A stretch of DNA of 64,000 nucleotides from Mycolicibacterium holsaticum DSM 44478 = JCM 12374 (GCF_019645835.1 NZ_CP080998.1:4526001-4590000); one strand, 5' to 3'; positions 6,090 through 15,809 are shown, counted from the first letter of the stretch. The notes: a model not told the origin generated them from the letters alone. Made by a program: numbers and translations.

Positions 6090-8843
6090 ATGGCTTCCGG
6101 CGTGATCGAACGTCCGGCTGAATATCGGGTGGTATCGGATTTCCTCCGATCCGCCGCGACGCACCCATCAGGCCTCGTACTCGAAGGTGAAGCAGGCGTC
6201 GGCAAGACGACGCTGTGGCTCGCCGGGGTGGATGACGCCCGTGCGAGCGGCTTTCGGGTGTTCTGGGCCCGGGTCGGCCCGCAGGAAACCACGCTGACAT
6301 ACGCCGCCGTCGCCGATCTTCTCAGCGAGGTCGAGGGCACGGTTCTCGACGCGCTTCCGGAGGTGCAACGCAACGCGGTCGATCACGTTCTGTTTCGCGC
6401 CAGCGGTGCCGGACCGGCAACAGACCAAGGCGTCATCGCTGCGGCGCTGGTTTCGGTCATCGAGCAAACGTCACGTGACGAACCGGTCCTGGTCGCCATC
6501 GACGACATACAGTGGCTCGATCCCTCGAGCCGCACCGTCCTCGCCGCCGCTGCCCGCCAGCTCTCGGGGCCGGTCGGGCTGTTGCTCACAGAACGAACCG
6601 ACCATGATGGCGCCGACACCGAAAGTTCGTTGCAGTTAGCCCCTGCCGACGGCATCGTCCGGCACCGCGTGGGCCCGCTGAGCCTGGGCGCGTTGCATGC
6701 GATGCTCTCCGCGCGTATCGGCCGCCCGCTCCCCCGCCCGGCGCTGGTGCGGATCGCCGAGATCTCGGGCGGGAACCCCTTTTACGCGCTGGAGCTGGCG
6801 CGGGCGGTCGAGTCCGGCAGCTCGGCGTCGGTCCTTCCGGTGACGTTGGCCGAGTTGATGCGGCGCCGGATCGGACACCTGGACGGTGAGGCCAAGCTTC
6901 TGCTGCTCGCCGCCGCGTCCTCGGCGACACCGACGGTCGAGTCACTTGCCCAGATCACCGGCACCGACCCACAACGCACTTTGCAGGTGCTCAAGGAGAC
7001 GGAAGCCAAGGGAATTCTCGCGGTCGACAGTGACGTCGTTCAGTTCGCCCATCCGTTGTTGGCACGGACCGTGTACGCCGACGCCACGCGAAGCGAGCGC
7101 CGGGCCATGCACCGGCGCCTGGCCGAAGTGGTCACCCTGCCCGAGGCGAGGGCCAGACATATGGCAATGGCCGCATCGAGTGCGGACGCCGCGACGCTGG
7201 AGGCGCTCGACGAAGCTGCTGATGCCGCACGCGCCCGCGGTGCTCCCGCTGCCGCCGCCGAGTTGATCGAACTGGCGATCGGGCTCGGCGGCGACACACC
7301 CGTGCGCCGAATTCGCGCCGCCGAGAACCATCTGCACGCCGGCGATCTGGAGCAGGCGCGAAGCCTACTTGACACGCTGATGGCACGAAAGCCGCGCGGC
7401 ACCGACCGGGCCATGGCGCTGAACTTGTTGGCCACCATGCGAATTCACCACAGCCGCTTCGAAGAAGCGGTCTCCCTTCTCGAGCAGGCGCTCAGCACTT
7501 CTGCGTGCAGCCCCGACGTGCGTGTCCGCACCCTGCTGTTGTTGTCGCACGCACGGCTCAACGCCGGCGATTTCGCACCGGCTCTGCAGAATGCCGAACG
7601 CGCCGTCACATACGCCGTCGACGTCGGTGATCCCGATCTGACCAGCCAGGCCCTGTCCCTGCGGACCACGATCGCCTGCATGTGCGGACGCGGTGTCGAC
7701 GTCTCTAGCCTTCGGCGCGCACTGACCCTGGAGCGGCCCGATAGCGAGGCGCCGATCGCATTCCGCGCCAGCGCCAACAACGCGTTATTGCTGGCGTGGA
7801 CAGGCCAACTGGATGAGGCCAGTGAGCAGTTGGCCGCGGTACACCGACGCTGTGTCGAGCGGGGCGCAGAGACCGACCTGACGTTCATCGCCGTGATAAC
7901 CGCGCTGACCAACGTGTGGCGGGGCAGGTACGCAGAAGCGGGGCGGCTGGCCGAGGAGACGCTGGAGCGTGCCCAACAGCTCGGCGGCGATCAATTGTGC
8001 GTCATCGCGAAGGCCGTGCAGTCGCTTGTCATGGCATACACCGGTCAAATAGCGGAGACACGCGAGACCGCGTGTAGTGCAATCGATCTAGCACAGCAGT
8101 GCGGCGAACCAGGGCTGGCCGACTGGGCGTCGGTCAGCTTGGGCTTCCTCGAGGTTTCGCTCGGCAATTTCCAAGACGCGGTGCGGATATTGCGGCCGCT
8201 GGTCGACCGCTTCCCGTCCGTACCTGGCACCGAAATCGTCAACGTGGCCTACGTTCCCGACGCGGTCAGAGCGCTGCTCGCGCTGGGTCGGTACCCCGAA
8301 ACAGAACCGATGATCGACGCGCTTGAGGTCAACGGGCAGTTGCTTGATCGGCCGTGGATGTTGGCCATCGGCGCGAGGTGCCGGAGCTTGTCGTTGGCGG
8401 CACAAGGCGACGTCGAAGCGGCCGTCCACAAGGCGGAAGAGGCCCTGGCACACCATGAACGGCTGCCGATGCCGTTCGAGCGCGCACGCACGCTGCTGCT
8501 GCTGGGCCAACTGCAACGTCGCCGACGAAAGAAGGACGTTGCGCGCGCGACGGTGGCGGAGTCGCTGCGGGCCTTCGAGGAGTTGGGGACACCGCTGTGG
8601 GCCGATCGCGCCCGCGCCGAATTGGACCGCGCCAGCGGTCTTACCGGCGGCGGTTCGGGCTTGACGCCGTCCGAACGGCGGGTCGCGGAGTTGGCGGCGT
8701 CGGGAATGACAACGCGGGAAGTCGCCACGGCGTTGTTTATCAGCCCGAAGACCGTGGAAGCCAACCTCGCCCGCATCTACCGCAAGCTGGGGATCAACAC
8801 CCGGGCCGAGCTCGGACGGATTTTTGGCCAGGGTCAGCGATAG
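6090..8843 (+). CDS. LAL-type LuxR-family transcriptional regulator
   Basis: A 917-residue multidomain regulator. An AAA-type ATPase at the N-terminus has Walker A GEAGVGKTT (33-41) and Walker B VLVAIDDIQWLD; the middle is a long all-helical, TPR-like region; the last ~60 residues are a LuxR/GerE helix-turn-helix (LTPSERRVAELAASGMTTREV followed by SPKTVEANLARIYRKLGI). Length and order fit the LAL class, which couple ATP and an inducer to transcription activation. I prefer the ATG at 6090, with GCGAGGGG centred about eight bases upstream, to the GTG at 6084. Its targets are unknown; the DUF4242 gene upstream and the exopolysaccharide island downstream are the obvious candidates. A recognition sequence cannot be deduced. 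Confidence 0.9.
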   Translation: MASGVIERPAEYRVVSDFLRSAATHPSGLVLEGEAGVGKTTLWLAGVDDARASGFRVFWARVGPQETTLTYAAVADLLSEVEGTVLDALPEVQRNAVDHVLFRASGAGPATDQGVIAAALVSVIEQTSRDEPVLVAIDDIQWLDPSSRTVLAAAARQLSGPVGLLLTERTDHDGADTESSLQLAPADGIVRHRVGPLSLGALHAMLSARIGRPLPRPALVRIAEISGGNPFYALELARAVESGSSASVLPVTLAELMRRRIGHLDGEAKLLLLAAASSATPTVESLAQITGTDPQRTLQVLKETEAKGILAVDSDVVQFAHPLLARTVYADATRSERRAMHRRLAEVVTLPEARARHMAMAASSADAATLEALDEAADAARARGAPAAAAELIELAIGLGGDTPVRRIRAAENHLHAGDLEQARSLLDTLMARKPRGTDRAMALNLLATMRIHHSRFEEAVSLLEQALSTSACSPDVRVRTLLLLSHARLNAGDFAPALQNAERAVTYAVDVGDPDLTSQALSLRTTIACMCGRGVDVSSLRRALTLERPDSEAPIAFRASANNALLLAWTGQLDEASEQLAAVHRRCVERGAETDLTFIAVITALTNVWRGRYAEAGRLAEETLERAQQLGGDQLCVIAKAVQSLVMAYTGQIAETRETACSAIDLAQQCGEPGLADWASVSLGFLEVSLGNFQDAVRILRPLVDRFPSVPGTEIVNVAYVPDAVRALLALGRYPETEPMIDALEVNGQLLDRPWMLAIGARCRSLSLAAQGDVEAAVHKAEEALAHHERLPMPFERARTLLLLGQLQRRRRKKDVARATVAESLRAFEELGTPLWADRARAELDRASGLTGGGSGLTPSERRVAELAASGMTTREVATALFISPKTVEANLARIYRKLGINTRAELGRIFGQGQR

Positions 8844-8967
8844 CCAGAAAGTTGCTTTCGGAAGCAAATTTGCAGGTCCGTCAACCTTTTCGGGTGGCGA
8901 CGAATGTTCCGGGTCGGCCAGCGAGGGCGATCTCGGCGAGAAAACGTCGGTGTTCTGCACTTTCCTA

Positions 8968-8988
8968 TTGACACTTCGTGTTAGTGTC
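8968..8988 (+). promoter_or_regulatory. TTGACA -35 box overlapping an inverted repeat
   Basis: A consensus TTGACA at 8968-8973 overlaps a perfect inverted repeat GACACT-N7-AGTGTC (8970-8975 and 8983-8988), 46 bases ahead of the ATG at 9034. A dyad on a -35 box is the usual place for a repressor such as a TetR-type protein. The -10 box is not obvious. The regulator is unknown. Confidence 0.45.
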
Positions 8989-9033
8989 TGGCAACCTAGC
9001 AAACAGTCTGCTTACGAAGGGCATGGGGGAGTT

Positions 9034-9444
9034 ATGAACGGGGTTATCACTAAGTTCCAGACCGGTGTCGCCGCATGCGCAGTCGCAGCAGCCGCCACGG
9101 TCATCCCGGCGACCACGGTGCAGGCGGCTCCCGAGCTGCCGGTGCCGGCAGCGCCGGTTGTTCAGATGCTGGATTTCGCTCCGCTGCAACCGCAGCCGAT
9201 CGAGATCGACGAACCGCGGACCTGGTTCCAGAACTCCCTGTGGTGGTTCGGATCGTCGAATCCGAACCCGCCGTCCAACGAGCGGGTGTGGTTCAGCTTT
9301 AATCCGTTCACGCTTATTCCCAGCATGCTTCGGCCGTTCTTCGGCTGGATGGGGCAGCTGAACTTCCAGGCGTGCTTCGCGGGACTCAGCGCGAAGATCG
9401 GCCCGTACGGTTCGTTCAGCGTCACCGTGGGTCGGCGCTGCTAA
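9034..9444 (+). CDS. Small secreted protein, function unknown
   Basis: A 136-residue precursor with a signal peptide (hydrophobic AACAVAAAATVIPATTVQAA, cleavage about residue 30) followed by a Pro-rich stretch and a Trp/Phe-rich part (WFQNSLWWFGSSNPNPPSNERVWFSFNP). Two Cys, one in FQACFAG and the final residue, could form a disulfide outside the cytoplasm. The ATG at 9034 has a good GGGGGA ribosome site six bases upstream; longer in-frame starts would lose the signal. It resembles small mycobacterial exported proteins of unknown role. It stands just before the exopolysaccharide genes under its own likely promoter, so a surface role is plausible. Confidence 0.7.
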   Translation: MNGVITKFQTGVAACAVAAAATVIPATTVQAAPELPVPAAPVVQMLDFAPLQPQPIEIDEPRTWFQNSLWWFGSSNPNPPSNERVWFSFNPFTLIPSMLRPFFGWMGQLNFQACFAGLSAKIGPYGSFSVTVGRRC

Positions 9445-9560
9445 GTTCGATCGGTCGTTATCTCGTAATCGGCTGTCGGTACGCGTCGGTCTGAGGTAAC
9501 TTCGTCGTTGCCTGAAATCGAGGCGTACCGCCTCAGCCGACTACGGGGGTTAACTTCTGC

Positions 9561-11420
9561 GTGCCAATTCCGCGAAATCCGTTTCGACGCATGTCTGACG
9601 GTGAAAACGACGATTCTGCGCAAGTTAATGAAGGTGATCTCGAAGAAGACCGGCTGGGTTTTCTGAGGCGGCGGAGCGCGTTAGCCGCGGGCATAGTGCT
9701 CGTGGTTGTCGTCGCGTTCGGGTGCTGGTTGGCGTATGGAGCCTTCCAGGCGAGGTCGAACCTCGAAGCCGCCCGCAGCGCCGCTCAAGAAGCGCGCGAA
9801 GCACTGCTCAAGGGGAACGCCGACGAGACCACCCACTGGGTCGACAAGGCCACGGCCCACGCCAGAGATGCCCAGGACGCAACGCACTCCCTTCCCTGGA
9901 ATATCGCCGCTGCCGTCCCGTGGCTTGGGAGTCCCTTCAAGACCGGACAGCAGATATCTGACGTCGTGGTCGGTCTAGCCGCAGATGTTCTGCAGCCGTC
10001 TGCGGACGTGGCAGAAGCGCTGTCGCCAGACCGGTTGCTGCATGACGGCAGTGTCAACGTCCAGTTGCTCCGCGATTCTGCTCCACGGCTGAGCGAGATC
10101 TCGGCCTCTGCATCGCTACTCGGCGAACAGGCTAATGCGATTTCGCGGCCCGCTTACTTCTCGGCCATGCGTGATGCCCGTACTCAGCTTCAGTCGCAGA
10201 CGTCGGATGTCACGGGCCTGCTGGAGAACACCGATCTTGCCGCCCGGCTTGCGCCGGCGATGATGGGGGCGGACGGACCGCGGACGTACTTCATGGCCTT
10301 CCAAACCAATGCCGAAGCCCGCGGAACTGGTGGCCTACTCGGCGGATTCGGAATTCTCCGGTTCGACAACGGCAAGCCGACGGTGGACAAGTTGGCACCC
10401 AACACCGAACTGCGAGCGGCATCCACATCCATCAATCTGGGCCCCGCGTTCGATCAACAGTGGGGATGGGCGAACGCGTTCACCGATTTCCGCAACAGCA
10501 ATCTCAGCTCACACTTCCCGTACGCGGCCCAGATCTGGAGGTCGATGTGGGCCGAGGAGTCTGGGATGAATGTCGACGGCGTCATCGCACTCGACCCCGT
10601 CGCTCTGAGCTACATCCTCGGCGCTGTTGGGCCCGTGACCATGCCGGATGGGGAGAGGATCACGGCAGATAATGTCGTCGAGCTGACGGAATCTACTGTG
10701 TATGAACGCTTTCCGACCGATCAGACTGCTCGCAAACAATACCTTCAGGACGTTGCGAGCGAGGTCGTGAACAAGATCACTGGCCGAGTGGAGTCGCCTC
10801 GCAAGCTGCTCGACGCCTTGGGTAAGGCGACCAGTGAACGCCGCATCGCGGTGTGGAGTTCGTCGCCAGACGAGCAAGCGCTGCTCGAAGAGACGCCGCT
10901 GGCACATGTGGTCCCCGATGATGCCGCACCTTATGCGGAGGTCGTGATCAACAACCTCGGCGGCAACAAGATGGACTACTACCTAACGCGGCAGATCGAA
11001 TACGCCGCCGATGGTTGCGACGGCGAGACACGGAAATCGACCATCACTGTCCGCTTGGCGAACACGGCACCGGACCGTCCGCTGCCGGACTACGTTGCGA
11101 GCAGCAGCGGCATCATTGGTGCAGCTCAGGCTCCGCTTAATGCGCCGAGGGGCGCCATGTTGACTTCGGTGACGCTGATCGCGACGGAGGGTGCCCAATT
11201 GGCGGGTGCCATCGCTAACGGCCAGAACGTCCCGGTTGCACGAGGTATGGAACGCGGCCATCCCACGTTCGAAATGCAGGTCGGTATCCCTCGTGGCGAG
11301 GCCGGGGAAATAAAATTCCTGCTGAGTGAACCGACTTCTCCAGGCGCTCCTCGTGTACCGATTCAACCGCTGATAGACGATGTGACTCCCGTACTGTCGG
11401 TGCCCGAATGCTCGGAGTGA
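9561..11420 (+). CDS. DUF4012-domain membrane protein of the exopolysaccharide locus
   Basis: A 619-residue protein with a charged N-terminus, one membrane helix at about 41-60 (AAGIVLVVVVAFGCWLAYGA), a coiled region rich in Ala/Arg, and then a large extracytoplasmic domain with FMAFQTNAEARGTGGLLGGFG and the GVIALDPVALSYILGAVGPV signature of DUF4012. Such proteins are regularly encoded in actinobacterial polysaccharide clusters, although their activity is not known. The GTG at 9561 is taken; an ATG at 9591 is the alternative, and neither has a strong ribosome site. It is followed 45 bases later by the tyrosine autokinase gene, so the two are likely one transcript. Confidence 0.85.
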   Translation: MPIPRNPFRRMSDGENDDSAQVNEGDLEEDRLGFLRRRSALAAGIVLVVVVAFGCWLAYGAFQARSNLEAARSAAQEAREALLKGNADETTHWVDKATAHARDAQDATHSLPWNIAAAVPWLGSPFKTGQQISDVVVGLAADVLQPSADVAEALSPDRLLHDGSVNVQLLRDSAPRLSEISASASLLGEQANAISRPAYFSAMRDARTQLQSQTSDVTGLLENTDLAARLAPAMMGADGPRTYFMAFQTNAEARGTGGLLGGFGILRFDNGKPTVDKLAPNTELRAASTSINLGPAFDQQWGWANAFTDFRNSNLSSHFPYAAQIWRSMWAEESGMNVDGVIALDPVALSYILGAVGPVTMPDGERITADNVVELTESTVYERFPTDQTARKQYLQDVASEVVNKITGRVESPRKLLDALGKATSERRIAVWSSSPDEQALLEETPLAHVVPDDAAPYAEVVINNLGGNKMDYYLTRQIEYAADGCDGETRKSTITVRLANTAPDRPLPDYVASSSGIIGAAQAPLNAPRGAMLTSVTLIATEGAQLAGAIANGQNVPVARGMERGHPTFEMQVGIPRGEAGEIKFLLSEPTSPGAPRVPIQPLIDDVTPVLSVPECSE

Positions 11421-11465
11421 GACAGAGATGCACACCATCCGACGGGAATCGTTGAGAGGCTGTCG

Positions 11466-12908
11466 TTGACTATTCAAGACTTCCTAAAAGTTCTACGTAC
11501 CCGGTGGGTACTCATTTGCGTTACGATCGCTATCTCCGTTTTGATGGCCGTGGCGGTCAATTTGCTTACTACTCCCCTTTACGAAGCTTCAACCAGGCTC
11601 TTTGTATCGACCGCATCAGGCTCAACGCTCGCCGAGACCTATCAAGGTAACCGATTCTCCCAGGAACGCGTGGTCTCATATACACAGTTGCTCATGGGGG
11701 AAACCCTGGCCCAACGTACTATCGACAAACTCGACTTGGATATGACCGCTGGAGAACTCCGCGAGAATGTCGATGCGAGCGCAAAGGCCGATACAGTTTT
11801 GATAAATGTGTCGGTACATGATGAGTCCGCGGTAAGGGCGCGCGACATTGCTGATGCACTATCCGACGAATTCGTCGTGATGGTGCGCGAACTGGAAACG
11901 CCACCGGATGGAACCGCACCCGATGCCCGCGTTATCGTTGAGCAACGCGCATCGATTCCCAATGAACCTGTGTCTCCACGAGTCACCCGGAACCTTCTGG
12001 TTGGTCTCGCCCTGGGCATTCTATTAGGAGTTGGTCTTGCACTCCTGCGAGATCTGCTCGACAACACTGTTAAGGACCGGGAGACTCTAGAAGGAGTTAC
12101 CGGCGTTGGTCTTGTCGGCAGCGTTCCTCTCGATAAGGAGCGCCGGAAGGAAGCTGCAATCTCCTTCGAGAACGATAATTCTGCTATTGCCGAATCTTTT
12201 CGTAAGCTCCGGACAAATCTGCAATTTCTAGCCGTGGATAATCCCCCACGCGTGATCGCCGTCACAAGCTCTATGCCCAGCGAGGGCAAATCAACCACGG
12301 CGATCAACATCGCGTTGGCCTTGGCAGAAGCCGAATACAATGTTGTCCTTCTCGAAGGTGATTTGCGGCGTCCCAAACTAGCTTCTTATCTCGGTTTGGT
12401 CAGTTCGGTTGGGTTCAGCACCGTATTGACGGGACAAGCAACGCTCGATGAGGTTCTACAAAAGACGAGTTTTCCGAGACTGACGGTTCTCGCCTCAGGG
12501 ACCTTGCCACCAAATCCCAGCGAGCTGCTCGGGTCATTAGCAGCTAAGAAGGTGTTGGATGAACTCCGTAGTCAATTCGACTACGTCGTAATCGATTCGC
12601 CCCCCTTGCTCGCCGTGACAGATGCCGCGATATTGGCAACGAACGTGGACGGTGTACTGATGATGGTGCGGTTCGGTGAGACTAAGCGCGACCAGGTAGC
12701 GCATGCAGTTGGAACGCTCCAGGACGTTGGCGCCCCGTTGCTCGGAGCTGTCTTCACGATGACGCCGCCTCGGGGAACTGCTTCCTATAGCTACAACTAT
12801 TACACCTACGGCGAAATGGGAACTCCATCCGCGTCGGATGACCATAGACGAGGGCCCAAAGTGTTGAGGTGGTTAGGACGCAACCGATCGGCACACCATC
12901 GCGTCTAG
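11466..12908 (+). CDS. Wzz-type chain-length regulator fused to BY-tyrosine kinase
   Basis: A 480-residue bacterial tyrosine autokinase for exopolysaccharide assembly. The N-terminal Wzz domain has a membrane helix at about 14-34, an outer loop, and a second helix near 176-195. The cytoplasmic kinase has Walker A SSMPSEGKST (268-277), Walker A' VVLLEGDLRRP (293-303), Walker B VVIDSPPL (374-381) and a C-terminal tyrosine cluster with Tyr at 441, 443, 445, 446 and 448 for autophosphorylation. The start is a TTG at 11466, giving the expected MTIQDFLKVLR N-terminus. Known relatives control chain length together with the Wzy polymerase and are reset by a low-molecular-weight phosphatase; such a phosphatase is encoded at 34345. 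The island's polymerase gene follows on the opposite strand after the IS element. Confidence 0.92.
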   Translation: MTIQDFLKVLRTRWVLICVTIAISVLMAVAVNLLTTPLYEASTRLFVSTASGSTLAETYQGNRFSQERVVSYTQLLMGETLAQRTIDKLDLDMTAGELRENVDASAKADTVLINVSVHDESAVRARDIADALSDEFVVMVRELETPPDGTAPDARVIVEQRASIPNEPVSPRVTRNLLVGLALGILLGVGLALLRDLLDNTVKDRETLEGVTGVGLVGSVPLDKERRKEAAISFENDNSAIAESFRKLRTNLQFLAVDNPPRVIAVTSSMPSEGKSTTAINIALALAEAEYNVVLLEGDLRRPKLASYLGLVSSVGFSTVLTGQATLDEVLQKTSFPRLTVLASGTLPPNPSELLGSLAAKKVLDELRSQFDYVVIDSPPLLAVTDAAILATNVDGVLMMVRFGETKRDQVAHAVGTLQDVGAPLLGAVFTMTPPRGTASYSYNYYTYGEMGTPSASDDHRRGPKVLRWLGRNRSAHHRV

Positions 12909-13164
12909 ATTGATGCACCGGAATATTATTAGCGCGGGTTGGAAACCGCTCATACGGCCCTTCGTTCGTCGAGCCACGCAATAGGCAGCTGACAAAGTCG
13001 TGGTTGCTGATCTGCGACCAATATGTGGATTTGTTTATGGGTTGCGCCAATGCTTTCAGAATTATCTGATGGCTATTTCACACCTCGTTGACCCTTCTGT
13101 CTACTGTGGTGTGTGACGGTAGGCGCTAGGAACCAAGATCACGAGTTCTGTCCTTTGGCGTCGG

Positions 13165-13171
13165 CCCATGC
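13165..13171. repeat. Target-site duplication, left copy (CCCATGC)
   Basis: The 7-mer CCCATGC abuts the left end of the IS21-family element and is repeated exactly at 15810-15816 on its right side. A 4-8 bp duplication is usual for this family, so the pair fixes the element's borders. Confidence 0.85.
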
Positions 13172-13331
13172 TGTCGCCCGCCAGGGTGATGGGACCGGTT
13201 TGAGCTGGGTTTAGCCACGGTCATGGGACCACCTGATTGCCAGTTATGGGACCACCGGCGTGTCGCGTCGGGGGCCGCTCGATAGCTGGATCGGATCGCT
13301 TCACATCGAAGTCATGTGAAGGGGTCCGCGG

Positions 13332-14945
13332 ATGTTTCGGGAGGTTTCTGTGGTCGAGATTCGTGAAGTGCTTCGGACGTGGCTGGCTGGCCACGGACTG
13401 CGGGTGGTGGCCAGCCAGGCTGGGGTGGATCGCAAAACTGCGCGGCGCTATGTCGAGGCCGCGGTGGCTGCTGGCTTGGACCGGGCCGGTGGGGTCGATC
13501 AGCTCGATGACGCGTTGATCGGCGCGGTGGTCACCGTGGTGCGCCCGGACCGGCCGCAAGGGCACGGATCGGTGTGGGAAGTGCTGTGCACCAACCATAG
13601 TCAGATCAACCAGTGGGTCGACAAGGGCCTGACGGTGGTCAAGATCGGTGACCTGCTGGCCCGCCAGGGCGTGATCGTTCCGCAGCGCACGTTGCACCGC
13701 TACTGCCAGGAACACACCAAGTATCAGGGCCGGCGCCGGGGTGGGACGGTGCCGGTCGTCGACGGCGAACCCGGGATGGAATGCCAGATCGACTTCGCCC
13801 GGATGGGCATGCTGTTTGACACTGCGACGGGCAGGCGTCGGGTGGTGCATGCGCTGATCTTCACCGCGGTGTATTCCCGGCACATGTTCGTATGGCTGAC
13901 GTTTTCCCAAACCCTGACCGCGGTCATCGACGGCTGCGAAGCAGCCTGGGATTTCTTCGGCGGTGTCTTCAAAGTCCTCATTCCCGACAACATGGGAACG
14001 GTTGTTGCCCATGCAGATTCAGTGAACCCCAGGTTCACCGTGGGGTGGCTGGAATACTCCCAGGCCCGCGGCTTCGCCACCGACCCGGCTCGGGTGGCCC
14101 ACCCACAAGACAAACCGCGTGTGGAGCGGATGGTGCAGTACGTGCGCAACAACTTCTTCGCCGGCGAAGAGTTCAGCGACCTCGCTGACGCCCAACACCG
14201 CGCCCAGCTGTGGTGCGCCCAGAAAGCGGGTCTGCGTATCCATGGCACCACCTGCGCCCAGCCGGCGGTGGTGTTCGCCGACCGGGAGGCACCGGCACTG
14301 TTGGCTGCTCCGACGCTGCGGTATGTGGTGCCGGTATATGCCGAGGTCAAAGTGGCCCGCGACTATCACGTCCAGCTGGCCAAGGCGTTGTATTCGATCC
14401 CGCACCACCTGCGCGGCCAGACGCTATCGGCGCGGGCCGATGGCGAGTTGGCCAAGTTCTACCATCGCGGACAGCTGGTGAAGACTCACCCACGTCAACC
14501 CGCCGGGACCCGCTCTACTGACCCCGCTGATCTGCCCGCAGATAAGACCGGATACGCGATGCGCGATCTGCACCGGCTCATCGCCACCGCAGCCGGTCAC
14601 GGCCCGAATATCGGCATCTACGCCGAACGCCTGCTCGATCACGATCTGCCCTGGACCAGGATGCGTCAGGTGTATCGGCTGCTCGGGCTGGTCAAACGCT
14701 ACGGCCCCGCCCCGGTGGACACCGCCTGCGCGCGCGCCCTGGATCTCGATGTCGTCTCGATGACCAAGATCACCGCCATGCTGGAGCAGGCCATCGAGAA
14801 CAGCCCCGTCCCGCCGCCGCGGGCTGCCTCCGGGTTGGCTGCAGCCCGGTTCGCCCGCGATCCCCGCGACTACCGCCCCACACCGCGGCCGGAATGGTTG
14901 CAGGTCATCGACGGCGGCACCACCGACGATCAGAAGGGGCTGTGA
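13332..14945 (+). CDS. istA: IS21-family transposase IstA
   Basis: A 537-residue DDE transposase. An N-terminal helix-turn-helix (VVEIREVLRTWLAGHGLRVV, then GVDRKTARRYVEAA) binds the ends. The rve-type catalytic core has Asp in CQIDFARMG, Asp in VLIPDNMG and Glu in KPRVERMVQYV, the DDE triad. A C-terminal DNA-binding region follows. The ATG at 13332 is used; a GTG at 13350 with a GGGAGG site upstream is also possible and would cost six residues. The stop overlaps the istB ATG by one base, the translational coupling usual in this family. No frameshift or stop disturbs the frame. Confidence 0.93.
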   Translation: MFREVSVVEIREVLRTWLAGHGLRVVASQAGVDRKTARRYVEAAVAAGLDRAGGVDQLDDALIGAVVTVVRPDRPQGHGSVWEVLCTNHSQINQWVDKGLTVVKIGDLLARQGVIVPQRTLHRYCQEHTKYQGRRRGGTVPVVDGEPGMECQIDFARMGMLFDTATGRRRVVHALIFTAVYSRHMFVWLTFSQTLTAVIDGCEAAWDFFGGVFKVLIPDNMGTVVAHADSVNPRFTVGWLEYSQARGFATDPARVAHPQDKPRVERMVQYVRNNFFAGEEFSDLADAQHRAQLWCAQKAGLRIHGTTCAQPAVVFADREAPALLAAPTLRYVVPVYAEVKVARDYHVQLAKALYSIPHHLRGQTLSARADGELAKFYHRGQLVKTHPRQPAGTRSTDPADLPADKTGYAMRDLHRLIATAAGHGPNIGIYAERLLDHDLPWTRMRQVYRLLGLVKRYGPAPVDTACARALDLDVVSMTKITAMLEQAIENSPVPPPRAASGLAAARFARDPRDYRPTPRPEWLQVIDGGTTDDQKGL

Positions 14946-15748
14946 TGACCAAGCCTGCCAAAGAGGTTGTCACTGATCCGATCTCACCCGACTTGAAGAA
15001 GGCGATGCGCCAACTCAAACTCTCACCGATACTCGACACCCTGCCCGACCGACTCGCCCTGGCCCGCCAACAGCACCTCTCCCACGCCGCGTTCCTCGAA
15101 CTGGTCCTCGCCGACGAAGCCACCCGCCGCGACACCAGCTCCGCCGCGCGGCGAGCCCGCATCGCCGGCCTCGATCCCACCATGCGTCTAGACACCTGGG
15201 ACGAAGATGCTGCGGTGCGCTACGACCGGACCCTGTGGACCGACCTGACCAGTCTGCGGTTCCTCGACGCCGCCCACGGTGCGGTGGTCCTCGGGGCGGT
15301 CGGCGTCGGCAAAACTCACCTCGCGACCGCGCTGGGCCACATTGCGGTGCGTCGACGAGTCCCGACACTGATGCTGCGTGCTGATGCAATGTTCAAGCGG
15401 CTCAGAGCTTCTCGACTCGACAACAGCACCGAAGCCGAGATACGGCGACTCGCGCAAGTGCGCTTGCTGATTATCGATGACTTCGCACTGCAACCGCTCG
15501 ACGCTACAGCCACCGCCGACTTCTACGAACTGGTTGTCGCCAGACATCAACGCAGCGCGACCATTGTGACCTCAAATCGTGGACCCGATGAATGGTTGTC
15601 GGTCATGACCGACGCGATGCTCGCCGAATCCGCCGTCGACCGACTTACCTCCACCGCGCACGAACTCATCATCGAGGGGCCGTCCTACCGGCAACGCCAG
15701 AAGCCCTCAGTTGACAGCTCGCCGTCAACCACAGATCATCCCCGTTGA
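14945..15748 (+). CDS. istB: IS21-family helper ATPase IstB
   Basis: A 267-residue AAA+ ATPase that assists IstA in target selection and strand transfer. Walker A is GAVGVGKTHLA, followed by LLIIDDFALQP (Walker B) and TIVTSNRGPDEW (sensor), the classic IstB/DnaC-like set. The ATG at 14945 overlaps the istA stop (TGATG). The last ~20 residues are a Ser/Pro-rich tail. Confidence 0.93.
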   Translation: MTKPAKEVVTDPISPDLKKAMRQLKLSPILDTLPDRLALARQQHLSHAAFLELVLADEATRRDTSSAARRARIAGLDPTMRLDTWDEDAAVRYDRTLWTDLTSLRFLDAAHGAVVLGAVGVGKTHLATALGHIAVRRRVPTLMLRADAMFKRLRASRLDNSTEAEIRRLAQVRLLIIDDFALQPLDATATADFYELVVARHQRSATIVTSNRGPDEWLSVMTDAMLAESAVDRLTSTAHELIIEGPSYRQRQKPSVDSSPSTTDHPR

Positions 15749-15809
15749 GCCAAACAGGTGGTCCCTACCTCGTGGCTAAACGGTGGTCCCATCACCCTGG
15801 CGAATGACA

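Larger units (their letters stand above)
13172..15809 (+). mobile_element. Intact IS21-family insertion sequence (2,638 bp)
   Basis: The element carries overlapping istA and istB. The ends form inverted repeats of 25 bp with 22 matches (13172-13196 and 15785-15809): TGTC, three differing bases, then an uninterrupted 18-bp CGCCAGGGTGATGGGACC. The TG...CA termini are typical of IS21. Subterminal copies of GGGACCACC (about 13225 and 13246 at the left, 15757 and 15782 inverted at the right) are probable transposase binding sites, and GTTTAGCCAC is also shared by both ends. A perfect 7-bp CCCATGC duplication flanks it. Both genes are open, so the insertion looks recent and possibly still active. 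It sits between the tyrosine kinase gene and the convergent polymerase gene and breaks neither. Confidence 0.92.

Noticed and set aside
13078..13116. TCACACC...GGTGTGTGA inverted repeat left of the IS
   Set aside because: Arms of six to seven bases separated by more than 20 bases in a gene-free gap; chance is a sufficient explanation.
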